64,000 nucleotides of DNA from Nyssa sinensis (Eukaryota > Streptophyta > Magnoliopsida > Cornales > Nyssaceae), in the NCBI GenBank assembly GCA_008638375.1, contig CM018038.1:28246753-28310752 (forward strand). Reading direction: 5' to 3'. The notes under the pieces were generated by a model. It did no database searches. It was given only the letters and a program-made list of their open reading frames with translations, and had not been told where the DNA came from. The translations under genes were made by a program, and so were the position numbers. Below are positions 11,438 through 23,700 of the stretch, piece by piece (position 1 is the first letter of the stretch; each line of letters starts with the position of its first letter).

Positions 11438-13400
11438 TCTAAAATACCCTTAAATATAACTTCAATTTAAAATTTGAAATATTTTATTCATAAATTCTAC
11501 AACTTGATAACCAACAATTACCAAAGTTACAAACCCTCACCCTAAAATTTTGACCTTCGATTTTGAAAGGAAAAAAAAAAAGAGGTCCATGCTAAGGTTG
11601 CATGGAGAACATATCACAGAATTTGCCACATCAAAATTTTGCCAATGTTAAAATAACTAACCCCGTAATATTATCTTCTTTCTTCCAAAAAAAAAAAAAA
11701 TTTAAAATGTTTTCTCCTCCTTTGGTTTTGGAGAAAACATCTATACCTTTATTTTCCAACATTGAGACTAAATTGAAAGATTGCAAATGATTGATATGGA
11801 GGTTACAGAGTGACATGAGTCTCGTATATTAAACTAGTTCTTTTAATCCCTTATTTTGCAGCATTTATCCTCAATTTTATCCTCTTCTTAATTTTTTTTT
11901 TTAATTTTATAAAAGACTCCTTTAAATTTTTAATTTTTTCTCCCCGTGTCAATGGTCTAACCCTATCACTCAAGCAATTACCCAAAAGGAAAAAGGAAAA
12001 GGGGGCAACTTACAAGTTGACACTCAATGTTGGAAACATAATTCTAAATCAGAGCAATGAAAGCATTAAAAAAAAAAACTTTAACTTGGTATGTTTTTAC
12101 GAATCATAACTGATTAGGAATAATATAACATAAAATTTTAATTTATCTTAATCTCAATCTTTGTCTCTTTAGTCATACAAATTCTAGGGTGTAATTTTAT
12201 CGGGTCGTGTTAGGCTACATATCGAAAATCTGTGTGAACCTACCAACACTTAACTGTGTCAAGTCAAAACTCAAACCCAACCCATTTATTAAACAGTACA
12301 GGGTCACACACTAAAGAAATAAAAAAATTACCTTAATATTATATTATATATAATATATATATATTTTCAAGTTTAGAACTTGAATATGGTAATATCAAAG
12401 ATAGAAACCTCTTATAAATAAAAAATCTCAAACCTTATAAATATTTGATGTGAGACGAATTACTTAAATCTAAGATATTTTAAATTAACATGTAGTCGTG
12501 TTAAAAAAACCCCTAAAAATTCTTATACCATAGATCTCTAAAATAAAATTGAATCAAGAAATGAAGACAGATAGCTAAACACTTGCAAGAGAGAGAATTC
12601 CTTAAGGAAGTGCACTCAGCCAAGAGCCATGAATCATCTAATTATATATAATATAATACTTTAGCACCCAAAACGTTTGGGTTTCTCATAAAGAACAAAA
12701 TGTGTCAATCTTTGTCCTCATGTATTATTATTGACTATTTGATTTCTTGCTTGTTTCGACATCTCTGCCTTTCAAATTTTTTTTCATTATCCTTGTAATA
12801 AAAATTGAGTTAGGAGTAGTATCTAATAACTCAACCCATCTTGGTTCCAATGAAATTAATAGTAGATTAGTCAATTCTTGACCTAATTATTAAACCTATT
12901 AATTATATTCAATCCCATCACGAGAAAAATAATTACACTCTAAAATAGAATAATTTAGAAAAAAAGTCTCTTTATGCAAAATATTTATAAATAAGCCCTT
13001 TCACATAAATTAGCAGTTGAAATTAAATAAATTAGTGTCAACCCATTTGTCAATTTTTCAATTAATTTAATTTCTTGATTTTTCTCATTTGATCACAATT
13101 AAAATTCATTTTCACAAAATAAATATATTATTTGAATAATATTATAGGAGAACATTTTTTCAAAAAACACTGGGTCGTGTTCCTGTGATCACAATTAAAT
13201 CAAATTAAATTCATCAAATCTTGTAGACTCTATCTTGAAAATATATGTTACATGACCGTTATAATTAATTCTTCAAAATATCAAACATATTGACCTTAAT
13301 AGGTCTCTCTTTTGATAAATTAAAGTAATTAAAATTAAAAGCATAAGTCAATTATCTTTTCGGGATTAAGAGTTATTCACTCTGGCAATGATAAGAAATC
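11438..13400. other. AT-rich stretch with no gene
   Basis: No coding or RNA gene is visible. The segment at about 12185-12310 (GGGTCGTGTTAGGC, then CCCAACCCATTTATTAAA) resembles the subterminal sequence of the hAT element at 18935-20622 and may be a fragment of that family. The remainder is low-complexity AT sequence. Confidence 0.4.
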
Positions 13401-13581
13401 AGTAATGCCATGCTTCTCAAATAGCTATCTCAAATTTTGCATTCCAAATGATGTGACACAGTAATATTAGTAGTGCATTAAATCATGTAATTAATAAGCC
13501 ACAGTGAAATTCTGCCATGTAACTGTCACATCATTTGAGATGTAAATTTGAGATAGACTTTTAAAATGTGTAGCATTACTC
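13401..13581. mobile_element. Palindromic MITE with AATGCTAC ends, third copy
   Basis: Left end AGTAATGCCATGC and right end GTAGCATTACTCG are inverted repeats. The arms CAAATGATGTGACA and TGTCACATCATTTG are perfectly complementary. It has the same centre as the copy at 10791-10941 and would form a long hairpin as RNA. Confidence 0.65.
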
Positions 13582-13656
13582 GAAAAAATATATCAAAATT
13601 GAGAGTAACTAATGATAAAATCTAATAAACTTTAATGCATCCCAGATACACTAACA

Positions 13657-13905
13657 TCATGTTTGGTACAGTAGAATGAACATTCCAAGAATGTAATTTT
13701 TTCATTCGTTATTCTTATTTGATATAATTATAAATTCCAATTCTATGAAATTGACATTCCATTAAAAATCATTCTAAACATTCCTTTTTGCTCTAGATGA
13801 GTAATCATGCTAAGTAATATTTTTTTTTTGGTCTAGATTAGTAATCCTGATTCCATTCCATGGAATAACTATTCCAGTCATGCACATCAAACATGACATA
13901 ATATG
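13657..13905. mobile_element. Probable MITE with TCATGTTTGRT termini
   Basis: The ends TCATGTTTGGTACAG and, reversed, TCATGTTTGATGTG are inverted repeats. Inside, ATTCC/GGAAT half-sites repeat in both arms. This arrangement is common in plant MITEs. The target duplication is unclear. Confidence 0.45.
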
Positions 13906-14765
13906 CTAGTCTCGAGACTTCCACTCAAATGACTGAAATAAGTCATCTTATTTCATAAAGACTAACATGCTATATTCTTTCAAATAGATAGCTCAATTTT
14001 ACAACTGAATGTAAATAAAAAATTTCAAATCATAATCACTGATAATTTATCTCTCATGTACACGAGTCTCACTCAATGCACCTAAATCATTCATTTATAA
14101 TTTGTAGAGAGCAAATTTGAAATGAATTTATTAATACAAATAATTTACTTCCGATATGTATCCAATGTAAATAAATTAATTTTATTAGATAAAAATGTGA
14201 AAAATACAATCCATAAATTGGGTTTGAAGGACATAGAATCCCAACAATTAAATCCTCTAAAAAAACTTGACAAAAAGAATTTATACAATGAGGATAACCC
14301 TCTACAACCCAAAAGTATAACTCCTATATTGGGACATATTAAAGGAATCGACCTTTTCTTAAAAAACTCTACTACTTTTTTTTTTTTTGTAATATATACC
14401 AAAAAAATAATTTCCACACCCTACTATCATCATATGATATTCGGGTACCATTCCAAGACGTACACAACTTCACTTCGTCATCCCATCACCATGTAATTAG
14501 GAAATTGAGATTACAGTTTGTTGAGTGTGACAACAAAATCCGGATCAATCATCATAATTTCAAAAAAGTTGCATTTCACTTGAATCAACTGTTGATGCTT
14601 AAGATTGTTAGCACAATAAAGACATTTACATAAGGTGACACTACAGTTTAAAAGAAATGCAAAAGACAACGATACTTTTTATCCCATCCGCTAAATGACC
14701 ATGCGTCGAAGACTCCCACGTGATGATATCAGCTCCAAATGGTGGACATTTCAATTTGACCCAAC
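13906..14765. other. Intergenic; 3' flank of TMEM50 copy A
   Basis: No gene is supported. From about 14458 onward the sequence is closely matched in unit B from about 55010, which is the 3' flank of the TMEM50 genes. Unit B has a different 0.95 kb filler (about 54065-55008) in place of much of 11040-14457. Confidence 0.5.
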
Positions 14766-17700
14766 TTACTCCGAATGCGAGGTCCAATACACCAGACCAC
14801 TGCAGGGAACAATATCTGAGTTATAAGAGGATTTCACAAGAATACAACAGATAAAATGTGACTGCACATATTGAAAAATGCACTATGTGCATGCAATTTA
14901 TTTTATGCTTAGGACATGGACATTGTGAGCAAAACAATAGAGCGAGCTCAGTACGAGGTTTCACTACCATGGGTTATTAACGCCTGATAAAGGCTACCAA
15001 CAGGTAAGGTAGGGATAGGGACTTCTTTTATGTTTTTATTTTTTGAGAATGAGAGGGGGGGGGGGGGATTGTCAATAATGCATGACATAGAAAGTATGTA
15101 TGAGGTCAACACACACACACACACACACATATACATATATATGTGTTGTATACATCTCCATCAATCTAAAAATGCACACAAACATTTAAAAAACACAATA
15201 GGTACACCCAAAGAGCATTACCTGATCAACACAAATACACACTGCAAAACACCTGCAGTTCCTGTCCACACTGAAGGACCAGTTTTCACAATTGAATCTT
15301 GTATCAATAGGCCCACAGAAGCCGCCAGAGAGACAAAGGATACAACATAAGCAAAGAAAAGCCAAAGCTTCAACCTGCAAATTTACAAGTCACAGCAGTA
15401 ACAAGGATTAAAATTGTCACTTGACTAGTATAGATGTTGTAAAGCTTATGCACAGTCAAAATTTGTTAAAGACATGTAACGAGACGAACAATAATAACTT
15501 GTATATTTGCTTAGCTTCAAACTTGTCCTATACAACTTTTGGTGAAACACTTGAAGGAGAGACTGACAAGCCACAACTGTCTCAAAGAATCTCTTTTCAA
15601 GTCACAATGAGCACAAGCGTGTGTGCAACTTTTAAAATCAATTGCGCGCTTCAGTAAGTCTCTATATTGGAGTTCTGGAACCTGATTGTAGTCAAAAAAA
15701 TAACTGAAGGGGGCTGAAGTTGATATGGCACTTGAAAGTTGATATCATCTCTGGCATTACTATTATTATTATTATTACTATTTTGGAGGGGTTTTTTGTG
15801 TGTGTCTGTGTGTGTGTCAGACAATCAAAAGTTACTGAACAACAGGAGTTGCTTCAAAGAAGTTGGACAGCCCAGTTAGAATTTTTAATATAATTGACAT
15901 GAAAGACTGGTTCTTTGCCCAACAAAGCCACACTTTGGACAAGCTTGCTTCAATTTGCAGCCAGTCCAGTAAATTAGTGACTAAGCTTGATATTTTATTT
16001 TTGCAGGTAACTGAGCTTCATTCAATATTTTTAACAGCCCCAGTATCAAATGAATTTTATATACATTATAATAGTAAGAAAGCTTAAATCAAGTGTAAGT
16101 GGCTAGAGCTTGATACATTCATAAAATACTAGATTTCTTTAACAGCTACATAGATCTGATAAAATTTTATAAATAAGGGACCTTTTTTGGAATTCCAACT
16201 TCTTAAGGAAACATATTCTTAAGTTATGGAGTAATTTTTGAGTTTCCAAAACTACCCTTCACTTTAATTAACTTTTAAGTTTTGGTGGGGAAGGATTTTT
16301 GAATGATGAGTTGGGTTACCCCGACATTGCAAAAATTCCAAGGTGGCTCACTCATTGGTAAGTGTAGGGTGAGGGCCGGCTCGAACGGAGTTGTTTTTGA
16401 AATTTGAACTCTCACATAAAGAAATTTTGTTAGAAGATAGTTTTTGCAATCTTGTTTGTGTTAGAAAAGTGACAGGGCTCTCTCACACATATAGTACACT
16501 AGGGGAAGGATATGGAGTAGAGAGACTAAAGATAGTTTCAATGCATATTCAATTTTCTCACTCATTCACTCACAATAGATGGTTACCCCTTCTATATAGA
16601 GGTCTAGTTACAACCATTTCAACTTCCTACATTGACCACCACTAACATACTCATAATCACTCTCCACTAACTCACTCACTTCACACACCACTTAATTAAC
16701 CTTACAACTCCCTGACCTTTCTATATTCCATCACATGATGTAACCTTTCATTTCTATCACTTTGAAATCATGTTTAATATTCCAACATCTCCCCTAAACA
16801 TGATTTTCTCCATAAGACTATCACTGGGATCAATCGTGTCTTTCATCTCCTTTATCTTGAGTTGGATTTCTTCATTTATTTTCAGCACATGTCTTGTATA
16901 AATTGCAAAACTGTGAATACCTAAATTTCACATATGTAAACTTTGCATAATTGATGTCACGAACAATAATATTGTAGTGCTCCATAATCAAACATTAGCT
17001 TAAGTGGTGTCTCCTCCACCTACCCAAAGAGGAGATTGAAGGTTCAAGTCCCAATTGGGACCATTGGGTGTCTCTGTTTTAAATATTCCAAAAGCTCCCC
17101 TAAACATGATTTTCTCCATAAGACTATCACTAGGATCAATCATATCTTTCATCTCCTTTATCTTGAGTTGGATTTCTTCATTTATTTTCAGCACAAGTCT
17201 TGTATAAATTGCAAAACTGTGAATACCTAGATTTCACATATGTAAACTTTGCATAATTGATGTCACGAACAATAATACTGTAGTGCTCCACAATCAAACA
17301 TTAACTTAAGCGGTATCTCCTTCACCTCCCAAAGAGGAGATTGAAGGTTCAAGTCCCAATTGGGTTTCTCTGTTTTACCTATCAAAAAAAAAAAAAAAGC
17401 TGCAGTGCTCCATAAGACATTTGATCCCTTTGACAACTGCTTCTTTTTAGCTTTCCCTGTTCATAGATTCTTTTCTTTTATAGATCTTTTTCTTACTGAA
17501 ACACTATCAAAGATTTTACGCTTACTATAAAGATTGGATCATGATCAGGTCCTGATTTTTCACACAAGTACAATGCTAGTGGTAGATCCAATTTCTCAAG
17601 TAATTCTTTGAATATAGTTTTGAACAAAATCATCACTTCAATGGGACTCTCCATGATGTCCCAGCAGTACAAACTTTCAAACAATTAGCTTAAATGCTAC

Positions 17701-20700
17701 TCTTTAACAACTGGGCTTTCTCCATTACCTGATGGTGCCCTTTCAAGATTGCTTCACTCTTTAAAAATTGCAATCTTCTCAATGGGTGTTCACTCCTTTG
17801 AGCTGGGACTCTGGGAGACACAGGCAGGGCGAGCGACCAAAATACCTTCTACCACAAACTACTCTTAAGTCTTCAAATTTGGACCTTGTGAACACACTTG
17901 AGATACGTTGAGCATTCCAGGATTACTCTGGCTCTAATAGGTTGAGGTAAGTAGGAACACTTGACCCTGAGCCTTAATACCACTTTGTTGAAAATGTGAT
18001 GGGCTCATTCACACACACGCTATTAGGAGGAGGATATGGAGGAGTAGAGACACTAAAGATACTTTCAATTCATTTTGATTTGTTTCATTCATTCACACCC
18101 AATATATAGTTACCCCACTAAATAGAAGTCTAGTTACAACCTTTTCAGCTTCCTACATTAACATATCACCAACATATAGTTGCACCACTAACTCACTAAC
18201 TTAAATTCACCACTAAACACACTTAATTAACCACATAGCTCCTGACCTTTCTAAATTCCATCGCATGATGTAACATCTCATTTTCTGTCACTTTAAAATC
18301 ATGTTTAATATTCCAACAGTTTGGTTGGATGATTAGATTGTCAGGTGGGCTCTTTTAATCAGATTGAGCAATGAGTTTCCAGAGCCTGGAGGATTACAAC
18401 AGGGGTGGAAGTGTCGGTTTTTTTCAGTAGAAAAGAACCACCAGATCTCAGTAACAGAACTGCCATATCTTCAGTTTAGCTGAATCCTAAACCCATGTTT
18501 CTTTAACCCAACATGGAATTTACACAATCTGTTTTTGATCGGTTAAGTATAGAATTGTATTAAAAGGCGCCCACATACAAAAAGGAGGCGGCACAACAAT
18601 TAAAGCCTAAAACCTCCCAAAAATGTAATAGAAGTATTTACATGAGAAGGATAGGACTCCACAATCCAAAAGAATAATATTTTCAAAAATTGTTTTTTAA
18701 TCTGCAAGGATATAATCCTCCCTTAAAAAATTCTCCTATATAGGTTCCTCCACAAACACCATAAGAGACATGGGGAGGCCATCCTCCTTCATTGACGCAG
18801 CACGAAACATGATAGGATGGATATGACCAACGTCAATATTCCCAATGGGGAACAATCAAGCCAAGCAATATATGTCATACATCAGACTCCCTGCACTTGG
18901 AAAGAACTCATCCTTCGAGTTAATTAGATATACTTAGGACTGGTAATATTGGATACGACCTGCAAACACGATTCGAAAACTACACGAACTTAGCAGGTTT
19001 CGGGTTGGTCTTAATCATGTTCAAGGTCATACATAATTACTATTCGTGTTGTGTTCAGGTTGAACTAACTAGCCTGAAATTGACACATTTATTAAAACGT
19101 GCCTCATAACCAGAACTTAAAAATGACACAGTTTAACTAGTTAAACCCAAAATTGACACAATTAACACGATTATATGTGTTTTTACTTTATTTAATAGTA
19201 ATAGTATACAAAGAAGTTTTTTTAAAAAATTATTAATTATTAACAAGGTTGTTAAAATCGGGATCTTATGTTGGATCGTTTTGGGAGTTCATAGGATCGG
19301 ATTGTAGAATTGGACTTAGGATTGTAAGATCCTACAAAATTCTTAAAAAAATGGCCACGTATATATGTAAAAGTGAAGAGCTATTAAAAATCAATAATAA
19401 ATAAGCCTAAAATAAATAAATAAAGTATAATATTATGACAACATGTAGAAATATAAGTATCTACAATTTTTATTTCTATTTGCTTATAAAATGTAAGTTT
19501 TAAAATTCTAAAATAAACAAATTAACATTTTAAAGAAATAAACTAAAAAAATTCTCTAATATAAAAGCTAAATGTAGCAATACTTATTTAGTGTTGAATC
19601 ATTAAATAATCAGCGATTTGGGTGAATTTTTAGTCCACAAAGTAAAAATGATCCTACTATGATCCTGCCTAATCCTACTACGATCCTGCTACATGTGCGA
19701 TTTTTATGCGATTCGGATCGATTTAACTATATTGAATCGTATGATCCGGATCGCGGTTTTGATAACTATGATTATTAAGTAATATAATTATTAGCTTTAA
19801 GCATGAATGTAAATGTATAAGTATTAATATAAAAACAATAAAGGTATAATAATTTAAAAAGAAAATAAATTGTTTAGTTGAATTCATCTTTATTACTTTA
19901 CTAATAAATTTAATGGGTTCATAAAAATTACAACACAAATCCTAATAAAAGAATTAATAATTCAATAAATAAGATTATATTAATCAACCATCATAGTCTT
20001 GTAATCCCTTTAAATATTCTAAAATAATATTATTAAACTTAAATAACTCATATATTACTTTTCTTTCTCTCTTTCCATCCCCCCCCTTAAAAATAACCTT
20101 ATTAGCCTAAACTATATTAATTATCCTAAGAAATGAATTTTATGATAAGAAATATAAATTAGCTAACATCTCTTTGAAATATTTTTTGGAATGATTTTAA
20201 CATTTTTTTAAAATCTTTTTGGAAGGATTTTTTTTTTTTGTATCTATATTTAGTTTGGTATTTGAACTTAGATGAAACATCATTTCCTATAAAAATTTAT
20301 TTTGATTTGAACAATGCATGTTAATGAATGGTAGATGTTATGATTTGAATGAAAATGATATATAATTTATTCAAACTGGTCATTCGTGTCAAATTAGGTT
20401 ATTCGTGTCAGTGTCGGGTCATTCTATTAGACACAACCTATTTATTAAACACATAAGTCGAGTCTTGTTGTGTTAACTTATTTAATAAACGAGTTGTGTT
20501 AGTGTCGAAGAAGTTGACACGATTAGTTAATCGGGTAGTGTTCAGGTTGACACTATTTTCAAATAATACGTGTCCTGACACAATCCGAACACGACATGCA
20601 AACACTGAATTGCCACTTCCTAAATATACTCTATCCCGAACTCGTCTAGTAACCCAGTAATAATGGTTGAATCTTTTGAAGAACATTAAAGACTCGAAGA

Positions 20701-23700
20701 TTTTTCCTTTCACGTCTTTTATGAAATCTGTCATTTTGGCTCTTGTTTTTATGGCAATAATGCGTCTGTAATGAAACAAGAAATATAACTTTTTTTTATC
20801 CAATACTTCAATTTCATTCTTCTTATAATCATTCTTCGCGAATTTAGCTTCATTCTCATTTGTAGTGTTCCCATGGAAATTTCTTAATCCTCTTCCATAA
20901 AAGAGCATGTATCATCTTTTGGTGTCAGTAGATCCACACTTTGATCAACTGGCTCTGAATTATATTATTCTTCTTTCTCCACAACAGGAGTTTCAATAAA
21001 TTATGCTTCTTTATCCTCTGCACCATTCTGCAACATATATAGAAATATATTCAACTTTATTTTTTCCCAACTTCATGTGATCGTGGTCAAGAGATGAAGT
21101 AACTTAATTTGTACTTTCCATAACAAGAGATTCCTCTAAAAGGATGTACACATCTTTCAAACGGTTTGATATCTGCAACCTATCACTCAAAGTAACGTCA
21201 ACAATTTTAGATTTTTTATTTGCTTTCACCTTGGTGCTAGGAACAAGTTTTGGATTTTTTTCTTTATTCCCAACAATATATTCTGATACTTTAACATAAT
21301 TTCATGTTGGCCTATATTTATCTTCTAAAATCTGCAGATAATTTCTGGGCAAAAATCTATTCATCAGTAACCTCATCATTCTATTTTTTTTTTTTGATAG
21401 GTAAAAGAGGAACTCATTAGAAGGAAAAAATGTATAAAAACTCCATACATCAAATGCTAAGCCCCTCCCCCCAACCACCAAAAAAAAAAAAAAACTCTAC
21501 AAAAGAATCTATACAAGATGGGTACGATTTAAGCACCCAAAAATACAAAAGATGTAAAATCCTATCCTTTAGTCTATTAGGGCGAGTTGTTTCCCCTAAA
21601 AAATTCTAATCTTTCTCTCTCCATAAACACCCAAAAAAAAGAAAATACAAAGTGGAATAGGATGCCACACCCGCTTGACATTGCTACCAACCCAAGTGCC
21701 AGTGCCAAATTCTAATCAAATCCCCAATAGCCATGACATCACCCAAAAAGCATTAAGCAAACTTGCCAAATATCACTAGCAAGAGGACAATGAAGGAGCA
21801 AGTGGTTGATGGTCTCTTTCCTCTCCCAACACCAAACACATTTATTTGCCAAAGAAAATCATCATTCTTGACCATGACAAAGGCATCTCTTACCTTGACA
21901 TTGTCTATGCCTCAGTAAATCAAACCATCACAATTTCCCTAATCCTATAAATTTATCTTTTGTCACAAATTTTTTTCTCCTATGAAAATTCCATATATTC
22001 TAAACAATCATCCAAATAAAACATACAATCAAAGTCAAAGTCTTTCGTAATTGACTAAAGCCTTTCAAATAGAAACGTGTCCACGAAAATGTTGATTGCA
22101 AGCCCTATCGTCAGTGCAATACATATTGTCTTCACGATTTTCTTGTATCTGAGACTCCAAACAAGTAACAGATTGTCTACTACGAACGTTTACACTTATT
22201 GTCACCTAGCCAAAGTATTTCTTCATCCGATATCAATTGATGTAGCATGAAATGTGATAGGATGAATATGACCAACGTCAATATCCACAATGGGGAAAAA
22301 TCAACCCAACCAGAGAATAAACTTCTCTAAAAACAAATAGTATTAATATCAAAATTCAAAGATAAAAGATGTTTCTATTCGAGACTTACAACCCTATATA
22401 TAGATATTGAAAGTCTCAATCCTACTAGAATAAAAAGTCTTATTTACTACTAGAATGAGAAAAATTCTATTTAGAATAGAAAACAGTACAAATATATAAA
22501 AAAATTTATCTAAAATAACAAATTTGAGATAAGCTCAAATTTGGAAGCTAAAGAATCCTACAATAACTCTAAAACATATATCCATGTTTTTGGCAGGTAC
22601 TATATAAGTCCTACATCACCTTCCTAACATCCTTCTGAATGTGGTTTCCTCTCTAACAAGCAAGGAAATCTTTTACTCTAAATGGCATCATCCAAAAACA
22701 GCCAAATAAAGAAAAGAGCAAGCACCAACAATCTCAAGCAACCTCAGAGTGGTGAAAAAGGTGCCCAATCGTCTCTTCATCTCTCAATGCACATTGCAAG
22801 CATCTACTCACTAAGTTAAAACCCTGTTTTCTCAAATTATTCATGGTTAGAACTACTTCCCAGCAAGACAACCAGAATACAAGAGCACAAATCAACCTCC
22901 AATGAAAATTTACAAGGACAACAATGGTTCCCCACCAACTTTCTATAGAAAGACCTCACTATGAATTTCCTTGAATTGCACAAAGTCCACCTCACCTCAT
23001 CCTCCCTACCCCTTACTATAACCATACTCTGCAAAATCCCTAACAAACTCAAAACATCCTCTACCTCCCATTCCTGGACATTTCTCCTAAAGCAAGGAAA
23101 CCACATCAACTCCTCTCCATTCCAAGAGACACAATCCGCCACCGAATACTTCCTTATCCGCAACTATCCTATATAGATTGGGAAATCATACCTTAAAAGA
23201 ATCATCTCCACACCAAGCATCTCTCCAAAAACTAACCTTCCTTGCTTCTCCCACCTTGAAACAAATCCAACAAAACACATCTTCCATACCCTACCTACAC
23301 GCATTACGATGCTTGTTTCTGGGTCACTCGAGTATTGCTAGGCACTTGACCGTATAATTGACACTGTTCACATTCCAAAATCGTACAGTGCATTTGGTAT
23401 CATGATGTAGAGCTTAAACAACTCGGTTTATAACTGATAGTATGCTACCCGACCCGGTCTACCTCAGGTATACGTGCTAACCCGGATCAGTGTATTACAT
23501 TCTTTCTCCCTTAAATAAGTTTGTCCCCAAACTTAGTACACACTAGGGTGGAAAACATAGCTACTAAGATGAAAATAACTAAGGATACTTGGCGCGTATA
23601 TCATCCTCTCGCTCCCAAGTAGCTTCCTCTATCTGGTGATGCTTCCACAGAACTTTGACTAAAGGGATAGTCTTGTTCCGTAGAACTTGATCTCGACGAT

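Larger units (their letters stand above)
16459..18318 (-). mobile_element. Small non-autonomous LTR retrotransposon, unit A copy
   Basis: Direct LTRs at 16459-16787 and 17986-18318 (about 330 bp) start TGTTRGAAAA and end TTCCAACA. The flanking 5-bp duplication GTTTG is perfect (16454-16458 and 18319-18323). Next to the right LTR, the minus strand reads AAGTGGTATTAAGGCTC, an initiator-Met tRNA primer site of the kind used by Copia elements, which sets the orientation as minus. The 1.2 kb interior has no gag or pol. It contains SINE copies, a 306-bp tandem duplication and one short reading frame. Unit B holds the same element at 57231-58769, so insertion preceded the duplication. Confidence 0.85.
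18791..22618 (-). mobile_element. Non-autonomous Ty3-like LTR element inside the LINE (unit A)
   Basis: Bounded by CCTTC target duplications at 18786-18790 and 22619-22623 within the LINE frame. The right (5') LTR is 22238-22618; the left LTR (from 18793) has a large internal deletion. LTR ends read TGATGTAGGAC and GTCA on minus. The interior keeps gag-derived sequence at its 5' side (about 21870-22237) and a Lys/Glu/Asp-rich C-terminal tail frame (about 20623-20908); protease, RT and integrase are absent. Broken by LINE2 (21382-21858) and by an hAT element (18935-20622). Unit B's version is 59261-61602. Confidence 0.75.

Noticed and set aside
16989..17055. tRNA gene
   Set aside because: Box A and box B are present but acceptor and anticodon stems do not pair; together with the family tail this is a SINE.
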